From Cordilura impudica (lineage: Eukaryota > Arthropoda > Insecta > Diptera > Scathophagidae): 64,000 nucleotides of DNA. Location of the stretch: positions 132,241,937-132,305,936 of the forward strand of contig OY821520.1 in the NCBI GenBank assembly GCA_963682025.1, read 5' to 3'. Both the position numbers and the translations under genes were made by a program. This document shows, in pieces, positions 1 through 10,906 of this stretch (position 1 is its first letter; each line of letters opens with the position of its first letter). A model generated the notes under the pieces. It searched no databases, had not been told where the DNA came from, and worked only from the letters and a program-made list of their open reading frames with translations.

Positions 1-739
1 AATTTTCCTTCAAAGTGTGATACTACTTGACTCTAATATAAAAAAATAACAGTAAAAATACCCTATAAAATTTCATATCTCTACCCCTAAAACTATAATG
101 TGCCTTAAAAATCAAAATACTTATATACTTACAACTTAAATATTGCGTAATGTTAAGCAATTCAAAAGTTTTTTTTTTTTCAAATATTGATAAGAGAATT
201 GATACTTAGTAGCACAGATAAAAACAAAAAAAAAGGGGGTGGGGGAGCAAATCTTTAAAACATGTGATGTTGCCAGTTTATCTTTTCAAGTAACTTTAGT
301 AGCAGTAAATGACTTTAAAGAAAAATGAAAAATGAATAATGAAAAATTATACTTCACACAAACAAATATTAAAATAATTGACATCACCATTTGTATTTAA
401 TATTTTTTCCATCTTCTACCTCTTATTTTCCATTATGGTTAATTCAATCAAATGATCATTTTTCATGGCCTAAAGCATTAAATTATATGGTTTATTATAG
501 CACTCGCAGTTAGTAATTGGAGAATATTTTCTTTTGCTCTTCACGGGTATTACATGACATGGCTGGGGTGAAACAATGTTATAATAAACACCACACACAT
601 ATTTGGGCTTTAAAAATTGATTTAGAATTTTTTTAAAGACAAATTTATTTATATGTACAGTAAGACTACCCTTATAAGTAAAAATGAAAATGAAAAATTT
701 CTATGCCAGATGGTTGCACTAGGTTAGTAAAGCGAAATG
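1..739. other. AT-rich stretch, no gene seen
   Basis: No coding region or recognisable element ends were found. The stretch has homopolymer runs (a long T run near 170, and an A-rich then G-rich tract near 222-246). It may be the flank of the repeat that starts near 740. Confidence 0.5.
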
Positions 740-955
740 TCCAAAGCATTTGGTCAGTAAAATTTTATGCCCGTTTTAAGTTTTAATTTTTCTTGGCCAA
801 CACTGTTTGGAATAAGACGTAAAAATAAGTGTAAAAGTTTTTCCGACCTAAATACTGAGTTCGGATGTCCCCAACAGAATTTTAAGAGGCATTTTTTCGT
901 TAAATATATTAACCCTATAACCGCTATTTTTACGAGTCACTTTTTTCAAGAAAAA
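740..955 (+). repeat. Dispersed repeat, partner of 17590-17770
   Basis: A diverged reverse-complement copy lies at about 17590-17770. Both share the blocks GTTTGGAATAAGAC and GAGTTCGGATGTC in the same order and spacing. A short open frame across this copy is not continued in the other copy, so I read it as non-coding repeat DNA. Family unknown. Confidence 0.6.
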
Positions 956-1075
956 TGAGATGTGAATATGTTCTGAAGAAAATTTCATTTGCGGTCGTCG
1001 AAGACAAAAACTTCATCAGAATGTTGTATACATAAGAGCTAAGGTCACGAAAAATTACGCTTTAGAAATTTTCGC

Positions 1076-1080
1076 CGGCG
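1076..1080. other. Target-site duplication CGGCG, left of Transib copy 1
   Basis: The five bases immediately before the terminal CACTGTG read CGGCG, and the same five bases follow the other terminus at 4931-4935. A GC-rich 5-bp duplication is what Transib elements make. It is conspicuous in this AT-rich setting. Confidence 0.85.
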
Positions 1081-1119
1081 CACTGTGGCTCAAATTTTGA
1101 TTTCATTGGCCAAAAGTCA
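1081..1119 (+). repeat. Left terminal inverted repeat of Transib copy 1 (RSS-like)
   Basis: Heptamer CACTGTG at 1081-1087, 23-bp spacer at 1088-1110, nonamer-like CAAAAGTCA at 1111-1119. The block TTTCATTGGC that ends the spacer is identical in the right terminus. Confidence 0.85.
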
Positions 1120-2155
1120 AATTTTTTTTTATCATCGATTTTTAAAATTTTTACTCCCTTTTGTAGCTTATATATCCAGATTAAGGTAGCCAAAAAATTA
1201 GGTTAAACTATTGATAATTGTGGGCGTGGCATGCTGTCAAACTCAACTGTTTTTTTTAATTCAGCAAAAGGTGTTTTTTTTTTTGTTTTTTATCAAAAAT
1301 AAATGGTTACTACTCGCAAGCTATCATCGATATTGGCCTGCGGTCTTTTTTGTAATTTTAGTAGGATTATAGTCTTTAGTTTTTGTAAGTAGTCACAGTT
1401 CTAACGTTTGATATTAGGGGCGTTATGAAATATTTATGAAACCACTATATTTTTCTCAAATTTAAACTTTAGTGGAATAGAACTTCTAAAGGAAGTAAGG
1501 GAACAAGAAACGTATACCACCCGGAGAAAGGCGAATGTATCCTGTTTAACCCTATATATACTTTTGCACCCCCCACGAGCCCCCGGTAGAACACTTTTTT
1601 CATTTTAATGAAATTACTCTAAAAAAATTACTCTAAAAAAAATTTTGTTTTTTTACTTTAGACTACGTAAAAGTAAAATAATTAAATAAAATACCTGCGA
1701 AAGGGTTTATTGGCTTTGTTTTGATCAGCAAAAAAAATAAGTCATAAAATGATCGCAATAGGTTCTACAGTAAACAAATGATCTCTTTCTTAATTTACCT
1801 GTTGTCAAATTTAAGGGTCAACCAAAGTCATAAACAATTTTATAAGTTTGTCAATAATCGCGGCACTAAACCACTAAAGATAAAAAACCACCCCATATTG
1901 GCGAGAAACTAATTAGTTTTACCTGATATTGAAGTCTGGATAACAAGTGCAGTTTTGTTCAATTTAAGTACTACCTGCTATGAAATTAAAGATCAATGTG
2001 TGAATAACATGTACCTAAAAATGTATAAAATGACGGATTCTATAAGGGATTACTCAATAATAAGTTAATACTTCAAGTGTACGGACGTATATTCGCAAGT
2101 GATAAAAAGTGATAAAAAAGTGATAACAGACGCAAATAAAAATATTGAGAAAAAT

Positions 2156-4177
2156 ATGGAGAACTTTAGTTATAAAGAACTGGCCGAAGAGTATTTTCGA
2201 AACAAAAACCAGGAAGATGTTCTTAGTTACGTTAAAATAAAATTAAACTTAAATTCGTCTAGTACCGAAATACAAGAGCAATTATCTAATTTCGTCAAAG
2301 TACTAAAAAAACGATTGAAAGAAGTTAACTACTGTAAACAAAAGTTTTATAATAAAAGTGCAAACTGGTTAGAAGGCCAACTTAATGTTGGTGGAGAAAC
2401 AGCAAAGCTAGATAAGGCTGGAAGACCACGCAAATCATTGGACAACTGCAGCGATAGATCTAAGAGGCGGAAACTTAAAAATTTTAACGAGGAAATTGGT
2501 TCTACAAATATAAAAGAATCTTTTCTACATCAATTACGAGCACAAAACCAATTAACAAAAGTGGATATCATTGAAAAAACTTGTAATGCTAGTCCAGTGA
2601 GAACAAAGCGAATTCTTAAAAGTATACCAACTCCGAGCGATGCAAAACAGTTCACAAATGAGGAGGCATTAGCATTATTTCTGGATTTGAAATTAACAAA
2701 ACACCAATATATTCAGCTCAGATTGCGTGCGATTGAAAAAGGCTCAAATATGTATCCAGCATATCATCACATAACAGCTGCTAAAATAGACTGTTTGCCA
2801 TCAAAGGACACTATTACAATCACACCAATTTCGGCAGAAGTACAACTACAATCTTTACTTGATCACACAGCCAAACGCTTGCTACAATCAATAACAGGAA
2901 CTGAGTTAAAGAAATATGGAAACACAAAGTTAATTCTATTTTGTAAATGGGGATGTGATGGTTCTTCGGGACAAAAACAATACAAACAAGTTGTATCTGA
3001 AAATATTTCGGACTCAGATATGTTCATGGTATCATTTGTACCATTGCGATTGAAAAAGATTTTGGAAGATTCGGAGCCTTCGAGTAGTACAACGCAAACA
3101 ATGGATATTTGGAAAAATGAGACACCATCTTCTACGAAATACTGCAGGCCAATCAAATTTGAATTCAAAAAAGAAAGTCATGATGCCATTAACAAAGAAG
3201 TTAGTGATATCAAGGCCCAAATAGCAACACCACAGCCATTACAATTACAGTTAGATGGGCAGCAAATTGAAGTAAGCTACCAATTAGTGCTGACAATGAT
3301 AGATGGAAAAGTAGGTCAGGCTTTGACTAACACGAAGGCTGCATCCAGCTGCATTATATGCCAAGCAACATCAAGCCAATTAAACCAAGTCCCGACAAAA
3401 TCATTCGATAATACCGATGCCTTCGAATTTGGATTATCACCACTACATGCAAGAATACGACTTATGGAACACATACTAAAAATCAGTTATGATTTGGATT
3501 TCGGGCCTTCAGGATCAATAAGAAACAACGAAACCAACAAAGAGTTAAGAAGTTCAAAAAAGAAACATGTTCAAGATGAATATCGCAAATTTGGATTGAT
3601 TATAGATCAGCCAAAACAAGGGTCAGGCAATACAAATGATGGCAATACCGCAAGAAGATTCTTTTCAGATCCAGAAACAGCATCTGAAATAACAGGAGTG
3701 GATTTAAACCTTATTTTCAGATTTAAAATAATCCTAGAAGTACTTGCGTGCAATGAAGAAATTGACTCTAGAAAATTTGGAGATTATGCTAAGGAAACTG
3801 CAAAAATATATACAACCAACTACCCATGGAGAAATATGTCTGCAACAGTCCACAAAATCCTTTATCATGGAGAAGATGTCATTAAATATCATTTGGTGCC
3901 ACTTGGAGATCTATCAGAGGAGGCTCAGGAAAAAAGGAACAAGGATTACAGATTTTATAGACAGCACAATACTAGAAAAATGTCACGAAATTCCACAAAT
4001 GAAGATCTATTTAATATATTATTGGCAACGTCAGATCCGTTCATCTCCAGTATTCGAAATCAATGGAAAGTGGAACATCGGGATTTAGATGAAGAAGCCA
4101 AAAAACTACTAAAGAACAGAAATAGCACAGAACAAAATATGGAATATTTGCAATCAATATTTGAGTCTAATGAATAA
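2156..4177 (+). CDS. Transib transposase, RAG1-like, intact
   Basis: Predicted DDE recombinase of 673 residues that would bind the element's terminal repeats and catalyse cut-and-paste in the nucleus. The frame stays open to a GTG at 2099, but 2156 is the first in-frame ATG. RAG1-type landmarks appear in order: CDGSSG with D268 (matching RAG1 D600); MIDGKV with D383 just before a CxxC at C399/C402 (matching D708 and the C727/C730 zinc ligands); H566-xxxx-H571 (matching H937/H942); and LSEEAQEKRNK with E588 (matching E962). The DDE triad and the four putative zinc ligands are all present with RAG1-like spacing. The N-terminal part is lysine-rich and contains AGRPRKS, like a minor-groove AT hook. 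A polyadenylation-type AATAAA lies at 4240-4245. No intron, stop or frameshift is seen. The alignment to RAG1 is by eye. An accompanying RAG2-like gene is not present. Confidence 0.87.
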   Translation: MENFSYKELAEEYFRNKNQEDVLSYVKIKLNLNSSSTEIQEQLSNFVKVLKKRLKEVNYCKQKFYNKSANWLEGQLNVGGETAKLDKAGRPRKSLDNCSDRSKRRKLKNFNEEIGSTNIKESFLHQLRAQNQLTKVDIIEKTCNASPVRTKRILKSIPTPSDAKQFTNEEALALFLDLKLTKHQYIQLRLRAIEKGSNMYPAYHHITAAKIDCLPSKDTITITPISAEVQLQSLLDHTAKRLLQSITGTELKKYGNTKLILFCKWGCDGSSGQKQYKQVVSENISDSDMFMVSFVPLRLKKILEDSEPSSSTTQTMDIWKNETPSSTKYCRPIKFEFKKESHDAINKEVSDIKAQIATPQPLQLQLDGQQIEVSYQLVLTMIDGKVGQALTNTKAASSCIICQATSSQLNQVPTKSFDNTDAFEFGLSPLHARIRLMEHILKISYDLDFGPSGSIRNNETNKELRSSKKKHVQDEYRKFGLIIDQPKQGSGNTNDGNTARRFFSDPETASEITGVDLNLIFRFKIILEVLACNEEIDSRKFGDYAKETAKIYTTNYPWRNMSATVHKILYHGEDVIKYHLVPLGDLSEEAQEKRNKDYRFYRQHNTRKMSRNSTNEDLFNILLATSDPFISSIRNQWKVEHRDLDEEAKKLLKNRNSTEQNMEYLQSIFESNE

Positions 4178-4891
4178 TAATTATAATTGCCTTTCATTGT
4201 TATTTAAGTACGAAAAACATAGTATTAGTAAAAAATAATAATAAACAGAACCTACCATTGTTACAAATGCTATTTAAATCTATTGCAGTTTTTATTCTTA
4301 AAAGGTTTCCCACATATGAATGCAATGTTTTAATAGATAAGAAAGATTCAAAAAATAAGAACCCATATTTTCATATCAAAATTAAAAAAAAAATTAGAAT
4401 CATTGCGCTAATGTTTAGCAGATTTATTTAGCTAGTGTAACAAATTAGGCAGCAAACACTAATAAATTTTTCTGTAGTAATAATAATATTCCTTGAGTGT
4501 AAGCAAATTGCAAATTTGATAGCAAACATTTTTAATTTTTTAGTAATACTAGTTAAATTTCTAGTGAATTTTACTATTTTGTTGCGTGTAAAAATTTTTT
4601 TGAGTGTAAAAATTTTTTTGAGTGTAAGCATTAAAAAAATTTCATTATTACAAAAAATGTTTATAATAATTATTTAACTCCAAATATGACACTTTCTAAT
4701 AAATAAAAATAAATAAAAAAAAACATATATCACGCTAAAAGTTAAAAAAAATCAAAAGTTAAACTTTGACCTAGAATTCCTTAAAAAGTACTCAATCAAT
4801 TTAAATCAAATTCACACTGAGTCAAGATCAACTATCTATCTATCTATTAAAAAAAACAGTACTAAAATATTTTGATCGGTTCAAAAGTTAC

Positions 4892-4930
4892 AGAATTTTG
4901 GCCAATGAAAAATGATTTTCAGCCACTGTG
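4892..4930 (-). repeat. Right terminal inverted repeat of Transib copy 1 (RSS-like)
   Basis: Read inward on the minus strand: heptamer CACAGTG (4930-4924), a 23-bp spacer ending in the same TTTCATTGGC as the left end, then nonamer-like CAAAATTCT (4900-4892). Confidence 0.85.
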
Positions 4931-4935
4931 CGGCG
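4931..4935. other. CGGCG shared between the two abutting Transib copies
   Basis: These five bases are the right target duplication of copy 1. They also lie directly before the terminal CACAGTG of copy 2 at 4936. With flanking bases they form a near-perfect palindrome of 12-bp arms around base 4933. Confidence 0.85.
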
Positions 4936-5187
4936 CACAGTGGCTCAAAATCGTTTTTCATTGCCCGAAATTCTGTAATTTTTGAACAGACCAAAAGTTT
5001 TTTTAATGGATCGATATTTAGTTGAACTTGATCAGTTTTAACTTTATTTAAATTGATTGACTACTTTTTAAGGAATTCTAGGTCAAAGTTGAATTTTTGA
5101 TTTATTTTTAACTATTAGCGTGAAATATGGTTTTTTTATATATTTTATTTATTAAAAAATGTTTTATTTGGATTTCAATAATAATTA

Positions 5188-5539
5188 CTAGCAGATTCCT
5201 GCCCTCGAAATTCGAGTGCAAATTCTAGGAAATTTTATTTTTTCATTAAATAAAGACCATAAAGGTATGCTAATCAATTATAGCCAGTTCACAAATCAAC
5301 ACAAAAAACAAACTCATTTTTATTACAAACGCATTAACAAATTTAATAAACACATTGTATAATTTTATGTATGCGTTAGTAGCAACTTTAAATGCAATTT
5401 ACTCAAAATAAAGGAAAAAATTTAAAAATCTATAAATCTGCAAAACGGCTTAAAAGAAATAACTTTCAAAAAATATACGTTTGGTCAAAATCGGGATGAA
5501 ACGGTAGAGCAAAATATCGGTCACTAGGAATGGCCCAGC
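5188..5539 (-). mobile_element. Helitron/DINE-like insertion in Transib copy 2
   Basis: Comparison with copy 1 shows about 350 bp of extra sequence here. On the minus strand it ends with a small hairpin (CTCGAAATTTCGAG inside it) and then CTAG followed by T, the Helitron 3' signature. The other end, with TCGGTCACTAGGAATGGCCC, resembles DINE-type non-autonomous Helitrons. A related fragment is seen near 38690-38830. No coding capacity. Confidence 0.5.
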
Positions 5540-5789
5540 CTATTAATATTATAGATAAACATTTTTTGTAATAATGGGATTTCTTTTTGAATGTTTACAT
5601 TAAAAAAATTTTTACAGTCAAAAAAATAGTAAAATCAACTGGAAATGTTGCTACTTTTACTGAAAATTTAAAATTTTTTTACTGTCAAATTTGCAAATTT
5701 GTTTACACTCGGAGAATATTTACACACAAAAAAATCCGCTAATAATATTATCTACTGAACATTAGCGCAGTGATTCTGATCTTGTTTTT

Positions 5790-6327
5790 TATACCCTCCA
5801 CACCTCAGTGGCAGAGGGTATATATAGGTTTGTCATTCCGTTTGTAACGCATCGAAATAAATTCCTGAGGCCCCAAAAAATATATTCTCTTATTCCTTAT
5901 AACAAGGGAAGGTGATTTACCGATGACCGTCTGTCCGTCTGTCTGTGGAAATCACGATCACGCCTTCAATATCTAAGCTAGACCGTTCTTTTTTGTATAA
6001 GGTCGTTTATTGACATCCCAAAGGAGTTGCTGTTTAAAATCGTCAAAATCGGTCAAAGGGTTCACGAGCTATGAATGAAACTTTGAAAAAACTCTTGAAA
6101 AAATAAAATTTTTCAGTGTGTTTGTTGTTTTTTTAAGATACGTTGTATGTGTTGTAATTCTTCGTATTGTTGAAGTCATTCCAGTTGTGTGTATATTAAT
6201 ACTGCACGTGTCACATTGGCCTAAGCAAGTTTTACTGCATATTTTTTATAATTAAAATTAAGTATTAAAAACTAAAAATTAATAAAAATAAAAAATGGAA
6301 AATGAAAAATGGAAAATGAAAAATGAA

Positions 6328-6387
<60 letters not shown>

Positions 6388-7091
6388 GAAAATGGAAAAT
6401 GGAAAATGGAAATTGAAAATTGAAAAATGGAAAATGAAAATCGAAAATTGAAAAACTAAAGATGAAAAATGGAAATTGGAAAATGAAAAATGAAAATGAA
6501 AAATTGAAAATCGAAAATGAAAAATGTAAAATGGAAAATGAAAAATTAAAAATGAAAAATGAAAAGTGGAAAATGAAAATGGATAATGAAAAATTAAAAA
6601 TGGAAAATGAAAAATTAAAAATGGATAATGAGAAATGGAAAATGGAACATGAAAAATGAAAAATGAAAATTGAAAAATGGAAAATGAAAAATGAAAAATG
6701 GAGAATGGAAAATGGAAAATGAAAAATGCAAAATGGAAAATGAAAATTAAGAATGAAAAATGGAAAATGGAAAATTAAAAATGGAAAATGAAAAATTAAA
6801 AATTAAAAACGGATAATGAGAAATGGAAAATGGAACATGAAAAATGAAAAATGAAAATTGAAAAATGGAAAATGGAAAATGAGAAATGAAAAATGGAAAA
6901 TGGGGAATGAAAAATGCAAAATGGAAAATGAAAATTAAAAATGAAAAATGGAAAATGGAAAATGGAAAATAGAATATGGAATATGGAAAATGAAAAATAA
7001 AAAATGAAAAATGAAAAATGAAAATGAAAAATGAAAAATGAAAAATGAAAAATGAAAAATAAAAAATGAAAAATGAAAAATGAAAAATGAA

Positions 7092-7123
<32 letters not shown>

Positions 7124-7476
7124 GGAAAATGAAAAATTAAAATTTAAAAATGGAAAATGAAAAATGAAAAATGAAGAATGGAAAATGGAAAATTGAAAAT
7201 GAAAAATGGAAAATGAAAAATTAAAAATTAAAAATGGAAAATTGAAAAATGAAAAATGAAAAATCGAAAATGGAAAATGGAAAATGAAAAATGAAAAGCA
7301 GAAAATGAAAAATGGAAAATGAGAAATTAAAAATTAAAAACTAAAAATGAAAAACGAAAGATGAAAATTGAAAAGTAAAAAATAGAAAATGATAAAAAAT
7401 AAAAATGAAAATTGAAAATGAAAAAGTGGAGGGTATCAAAGATTCGGCCCAGCTGAATTTAACACTCTTACTTGTT
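5790..7476 (+). mobile_element. Mini-me-like element carrying a heptanucleotide array
   Basis: It interrupts Transib copy 2. It starts near ATACCCTCCACACCTCAGTG, has a CCGTCTGTCCGTCTGTCTG run near 5929-5946, and ends near AACACTCTTACTTG. An inverted relative with the same ends lies at 43725-46727. The GTCY run and ACCCT/AGGGT ends resemble dipteran mini-me elements, but this is a different family from the TACCCTATACCAC copies in the window. No protein is encoded; open frames in the array are repeat artefacts. Confidence 0.6.
6290..7430 (+). repeat. Degenerate (GAAAAAT/GGAAAAT)n array, about 1.1 kb
   Basis: Almost the whole stretch is built of 6-8 bp units of the form GAAAAAT, GGAAAAT or TGAAAATT on the + strand, strongly purine-rich on one strand. 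Units vary at one or two positions and sometimes change length. The lysine-rich frame at 6462-6659 is an artefact of the repeat. It lies inside the element at 5790-7476. Confidence 0.9.
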
Positions 7477-7544
7477 TTTTTTTTCATTTTGATATGAAAA
7501 TATTGGTTTTTATTTTTTGAATCTTTCTTATATATTGAAATATT

Positions 7545-10375
7545 TCATACATATTTAAAAATAAAAATTGCAATAGATTTTAATAGCTTTTGTAACACTG
7601 GGACGTTCTGTTTATTATTATTTTTTTTACTAATACTATGATTTCCGTACTTAAATAACAACGAAAGGCAATTATAATTATTATTCATTTGATTCAAATA
7701 TTGATTGAAAATATTCCACATTCTGTTATCTAGTAGTTTTTTGACTTCTTCACCTAAATCCTGATGTTCCATTTTCCATTGATTTCGAATACTGTGGATG
7801 AACGGAACTGACATTACTTATAATATACTAACCAGATCATTTGTGAAATTTTGTGTAATTTTTCTAGTATTGTGCTCTCAATAAAATCTGTAATCCTTAT
7901 TCCTTTTTTCTTGAGCTGCCTCTGATAGATCTCCAAGTGGCACCATATGATAGCTAGTGATATCTTCTGCATGAAAATGCATTTTGTAAACTGTTGCGCA
8001 CTTATTTCTCCAAGGGTGCTTGGTTGTATATATTTTTGCAGTTTCCTTAACATAATCTCCAAATATTCTAGAGTCAATTGTTTCATTGCACGCAAGTGCT
8101 TCTGGGATTATATTAAATCTGAAAATAAGGTTTAAATCCACTGCTGTTATTTCAGATGCAGTTTTTGGATCTGCAAAAAATCTTTTTGCGGTATTGCCAT
8201 CATTTGTATTGCCTGACTCTTGTTCTGGCTGATCTATAATCAATCCAAATTTGCGATATTCGCCTTGAACATGTTTTATTCTTGAACTTCTTAATTATAC
8301 CCTATACCACTATGTGCTTTGGGTATAATGACTTTGTGCTGCTGTTTGTAACTACCAAAAATATTTGACCTAGACCCATCTTTTATTATACCGATCGAAT
8401 CAGAATCACTATCTGATTCGATTTAATTATGTCCGTCCATCCGTCCGTCCGTCTGTGTGTCCATGTAAAGCTTGTAATCAAACTGCAGGTCGCAAAGATG
8501 AATATATTTTAATCAAATTTGGCTTATAAGCTTTTATCTGCCATAGGATGAACGCTGTTGAAATTGGTGGGAATCGGTCCATGTTCAGACCTAGCCCTAG
8601 CAAATGACCCCTATGAAATCAACATAAATTGCCATAAGATCCAAATTATCATATAAATCTTAGTCAAATTGGGTTTGTATGTGTTTATTATATCCATTAA
8701 TCAGTAGTCCAAAAATGATGCCTATGGGACAACTCTTAGTCATAGGCCCCATATACAGCTGCTTCCCGATCTTCACTTAAATCTATCAAAAAACAAAAAT
8801 ATTGCACTGATTCTTCTCAAATTTTATTTGTATATATTTTTGCAAAATACAAGAGACTTTACCAAACATGGTCAGGATCGGTCCATTTTTGGGCCTAGTC
8901 CCCATGTAGATATAACATTCGATATGAACTTTTTCATATCTGCAGCCAAAAAAAGTAATAAAAATCCCACTCAAATTTGGTTTATGCTTATTTTCTATAT
9001 CCAGTTAGTTGGGTCTGAGAGATAGGGTCCCTTAACGCATGGTATAGGGTATCATATAGTTGGTCTAGACCGACTATAACTTTCTTACTTACTTAATTTT
9101 TTGTTGGTTTCGTTGTTTCTTATTGATCCTAAAGACCCGAAATCCAAATCATAACTGATTTTTAGTAAGTGTTCCATAAGCCGTATTCTTGCATGTAGTG
9201 GTGATAATCCGAATTCATATGCATCGGTATTATCAAATGATTTTGTCGGGACTTGGTTTAATTGGCTTGATGTTGCTTGGCATATAATGCAGCTGGATGC
9301 AGCCTTCGTGTTAGTCAAAGCCTGACCTACTTTTCCATCTATCATTGGCAGCACTAATTGGTAACTTACTTCAATTTGCTGCCCATCTATCTGTAATTGT
9401 AATGGCTGTAGTGTTGTAATTTAGGCCTTGATATAACTTCTTTGTTAATGGCATCATGAGTTTCTTTTTTGATTTCAAACTTGATTGGCCTGCAGTCTTT
9501 CGTAGAAGATGGTGTTTCTTTTCTCCAAATATCCATTGTTTGCGTTGTACTAGTCGAAGGCTCTGAATCTTCCAAAATCTTTTTCAATTGCAATGGTACA
9601 AATGATACCATGAACATATTTGAGTCCGAAATATTTTCACATATTACCTGTTTGCATTGTTTCTGTCCCGAAGAGTCATCACATCCCCATTTACAAAAAA
9701 GAATTAACTTTGTGTTTCCATATTTCTTTAACTCATTGCCTTTTATTGATTGAAGCAAGCGTTCGGCTGTGTGATCAAGTAGAGATTGTAGTTGTACCTC
9801 TGCCGAAATAGGTGTGATTGTGATATTGTCATTTGATGGCAAACAGCCCATTTTAGCAGCGGTGATGTGATGATATATATTGGATACATATTTGAGCCTT
9901 TTTCAATTGCTCGCAATCTGGGCTGAATATATTGCTGTTTTGTTAATTTAAAATCCAGAAATAATGATAATGCCTCCTCATTTGTGAAGTGTTTTGCATC
10001 GCTCGGAGTTGGTATACTTTTAAGAATCCGTTTGTTGTCACTGGTCCAATTTTAATGATAACAATTTTTTCAATGATATCCACTTTTGTTAATTGGTTCT
10101 CTGATCGTAATTGATGTAGGAAAGATTCTTTTATATTTGTACAACCAATTTCATCATTAACATCTTTAAGTTTCCGCTTCCTAGATATATCGCTGCAGTT
10201 ATCCAATTTGCTGTTTCTGCAGCGAATATGTAGGTCGGCCTTCTAAGCAGTTTGCACTTTTTATATAAAACTTTTGTTTACTGTTTACTAACTTCATTAT
10301 AGCGTTTTTTTAATGCTTTGCAAAATCAGATAATTGCTCCTGTATTTCGGTGCTACATGAATTTTTCAGAGTTTT
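7545..10375 (-). pseudogene. Broken Transib transposase (copy 2)
   Basis: Reverse-strand segments match the intact transposase of copy 1 in order: 9943-10206 (N-terminal third), 9387-9851 (with CDDSSGQ, still holding the first Asp), 9085-9354 (MIDGKV, CxxC, SPLHARIR), 7878-8243 (HK...H and the third-catalytic-residue region, where LSEEAQEK reads LSEAAQEK) and 7545-7814 (C terminus). Frameshifts separate the parts, the mini-me at 8295-9094 splits it, and the extreme N terminus is missing. It cannot make a full protein. Confidence 0.85.
8295..9094 (+). mobile_element. Mini-me-like element, copy in Transib copy 2
   Basis: About 0.8 kb, from TATACCCTATACCACTATG to GACTATAACTTTCTTACTTAC. It contains a TCCGTCCATCCGTCCGTCCG run (8430-8450) and ends with ATGGTATAGGGTAT then a GGTCTAGACC palindrome. 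The transposase sequence it interrupts resumes directly on each side, with TTAA-like bases at both joints. Non-coding; one of about nine copies in the window. Confidence 0.75.
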
Positions 10376-10395
10376 AGAGTTTATTTATTAATTTG

Positions 10396-10870
10396 TTAGC
10401 CTGTGTAACAAGACTGAAGTCTTAAAACAATGCAGGGGTACATTAAAGACAAATGTGATAATTTGACATTGCTTTTGATGAAAATAGTAACAAAACTGGT
10501 AATAAGAGTCTCAGAAGAAATTAATATATTAAAATAATAAAAATTAAAAAATAAAAAAATTAAAAAAATAAAAAATAACAATTAAAAATTTAAAAATTAA
10601 AAATTAAAATCTAAAAATCAAACAATTAAAAATCAAAAATTAAAAAGCAAAAGTTAAAGATTAAAAATTAAAAATAAGAACTAAAAATCAAAAATTAAAA
10701 ATTAATAATTAAGAATTAAAAGTAAAAATTATTATATAAAATGCATTAATTAAAATTTATATCAATAAGTTTAGTTAAATAAACAAAAACAGTATTGAAA
10801 TTTTAAATAATAATAATAAATATTTTAATAATACAAAAAATAGAAAAAAAAAAAAAAAAAAAAAACTATA
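10396..10870. repeat. AT-rich simple-sequence tract
   Basis: Follows the truncated end of Transib copy 2. From about 10530 to 10740 it is a degenerate array of AAAAATT/ATTAAAA units, and it ends in a run of about 20 A bases near 10845-10864. No coding sequence. Confidence 0.6.
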
Positions 10871-10906
10871 CAATACTTTTACGAGTATAGCTCAAATAAT
10901 TTTTTC

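Larger units (their letters stand above)
1081..4930 (+). mobile_element. Complete Transib DNA transposon (copy 1)
   Basis: A 3,850-bp element bounded by terminal inverted repeats and the 5-bp duplication CGGCG. It carries one uninterrupted RAG1-like transposase gene on the + strand. Each terminus starts with an RSS-type heptamer (CACTGTG left, CACAGTG right), followed by a 23-bp spacer and an A-rich nonamer-like block (CAAAAGTCA left, CAAAATTCT right). Transib is the transposon superfamily related to the source of vertebrate RAG1 and the V(D)J signal sequences. The element has a roughly 1-kb 5' leader and a roughly 750-bp 3' tail. No internal insertion is seen and both ends are present, so it is either recent or still mobile. 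The decayed copy 2 lies directly beyond its right end. Confidence 0.88.
4936..10380 (-). mobile_element. Decayed Transib copy 2, inverted, 5'-truncated
   Basis: From its terminus at 4936 (CACAGTG, 23-bp spacer, CGAAATTCT) this is a diverged reverse-complement copy of Transib copy 1, running 3' to 5' along the + strand. Homology to copy 1 breaks off near 10375-10380, opposite about 2255 of copy 1. The 5' leader and second terminus are therefore missing. Three insertions split it: a Helitron-like piece (5188-5539), a mini-me-like element with a heptanucleotide array (5790-7476) and a mini-me copy (8295-9094). Copy 1 probably later used the CGGCG beside this older element. Confidence 0.85.

Noticed and set aside
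2099..2155. Use of the upstream GTG as the Transib start
   Set aside because: The frame is open from 2099 but the codon is GTG. Fly genes initiate at ATG, and the first in-frame one is 2156.
3452..3454. Arg in SPLHARIR as a lost catalytic Asp of the Transib transposase
   Set aside because: On first reading I aligned this to RAG1 D708. D708 precedes the CxxC, and the proper match is D383 in MIDGKV, so the triad is complete.
6462..6659. Lys/Glu/Met-rich 65-residue frame
   Set aside because: It is the GAAAAAT array translated; units vary without regard to codons.
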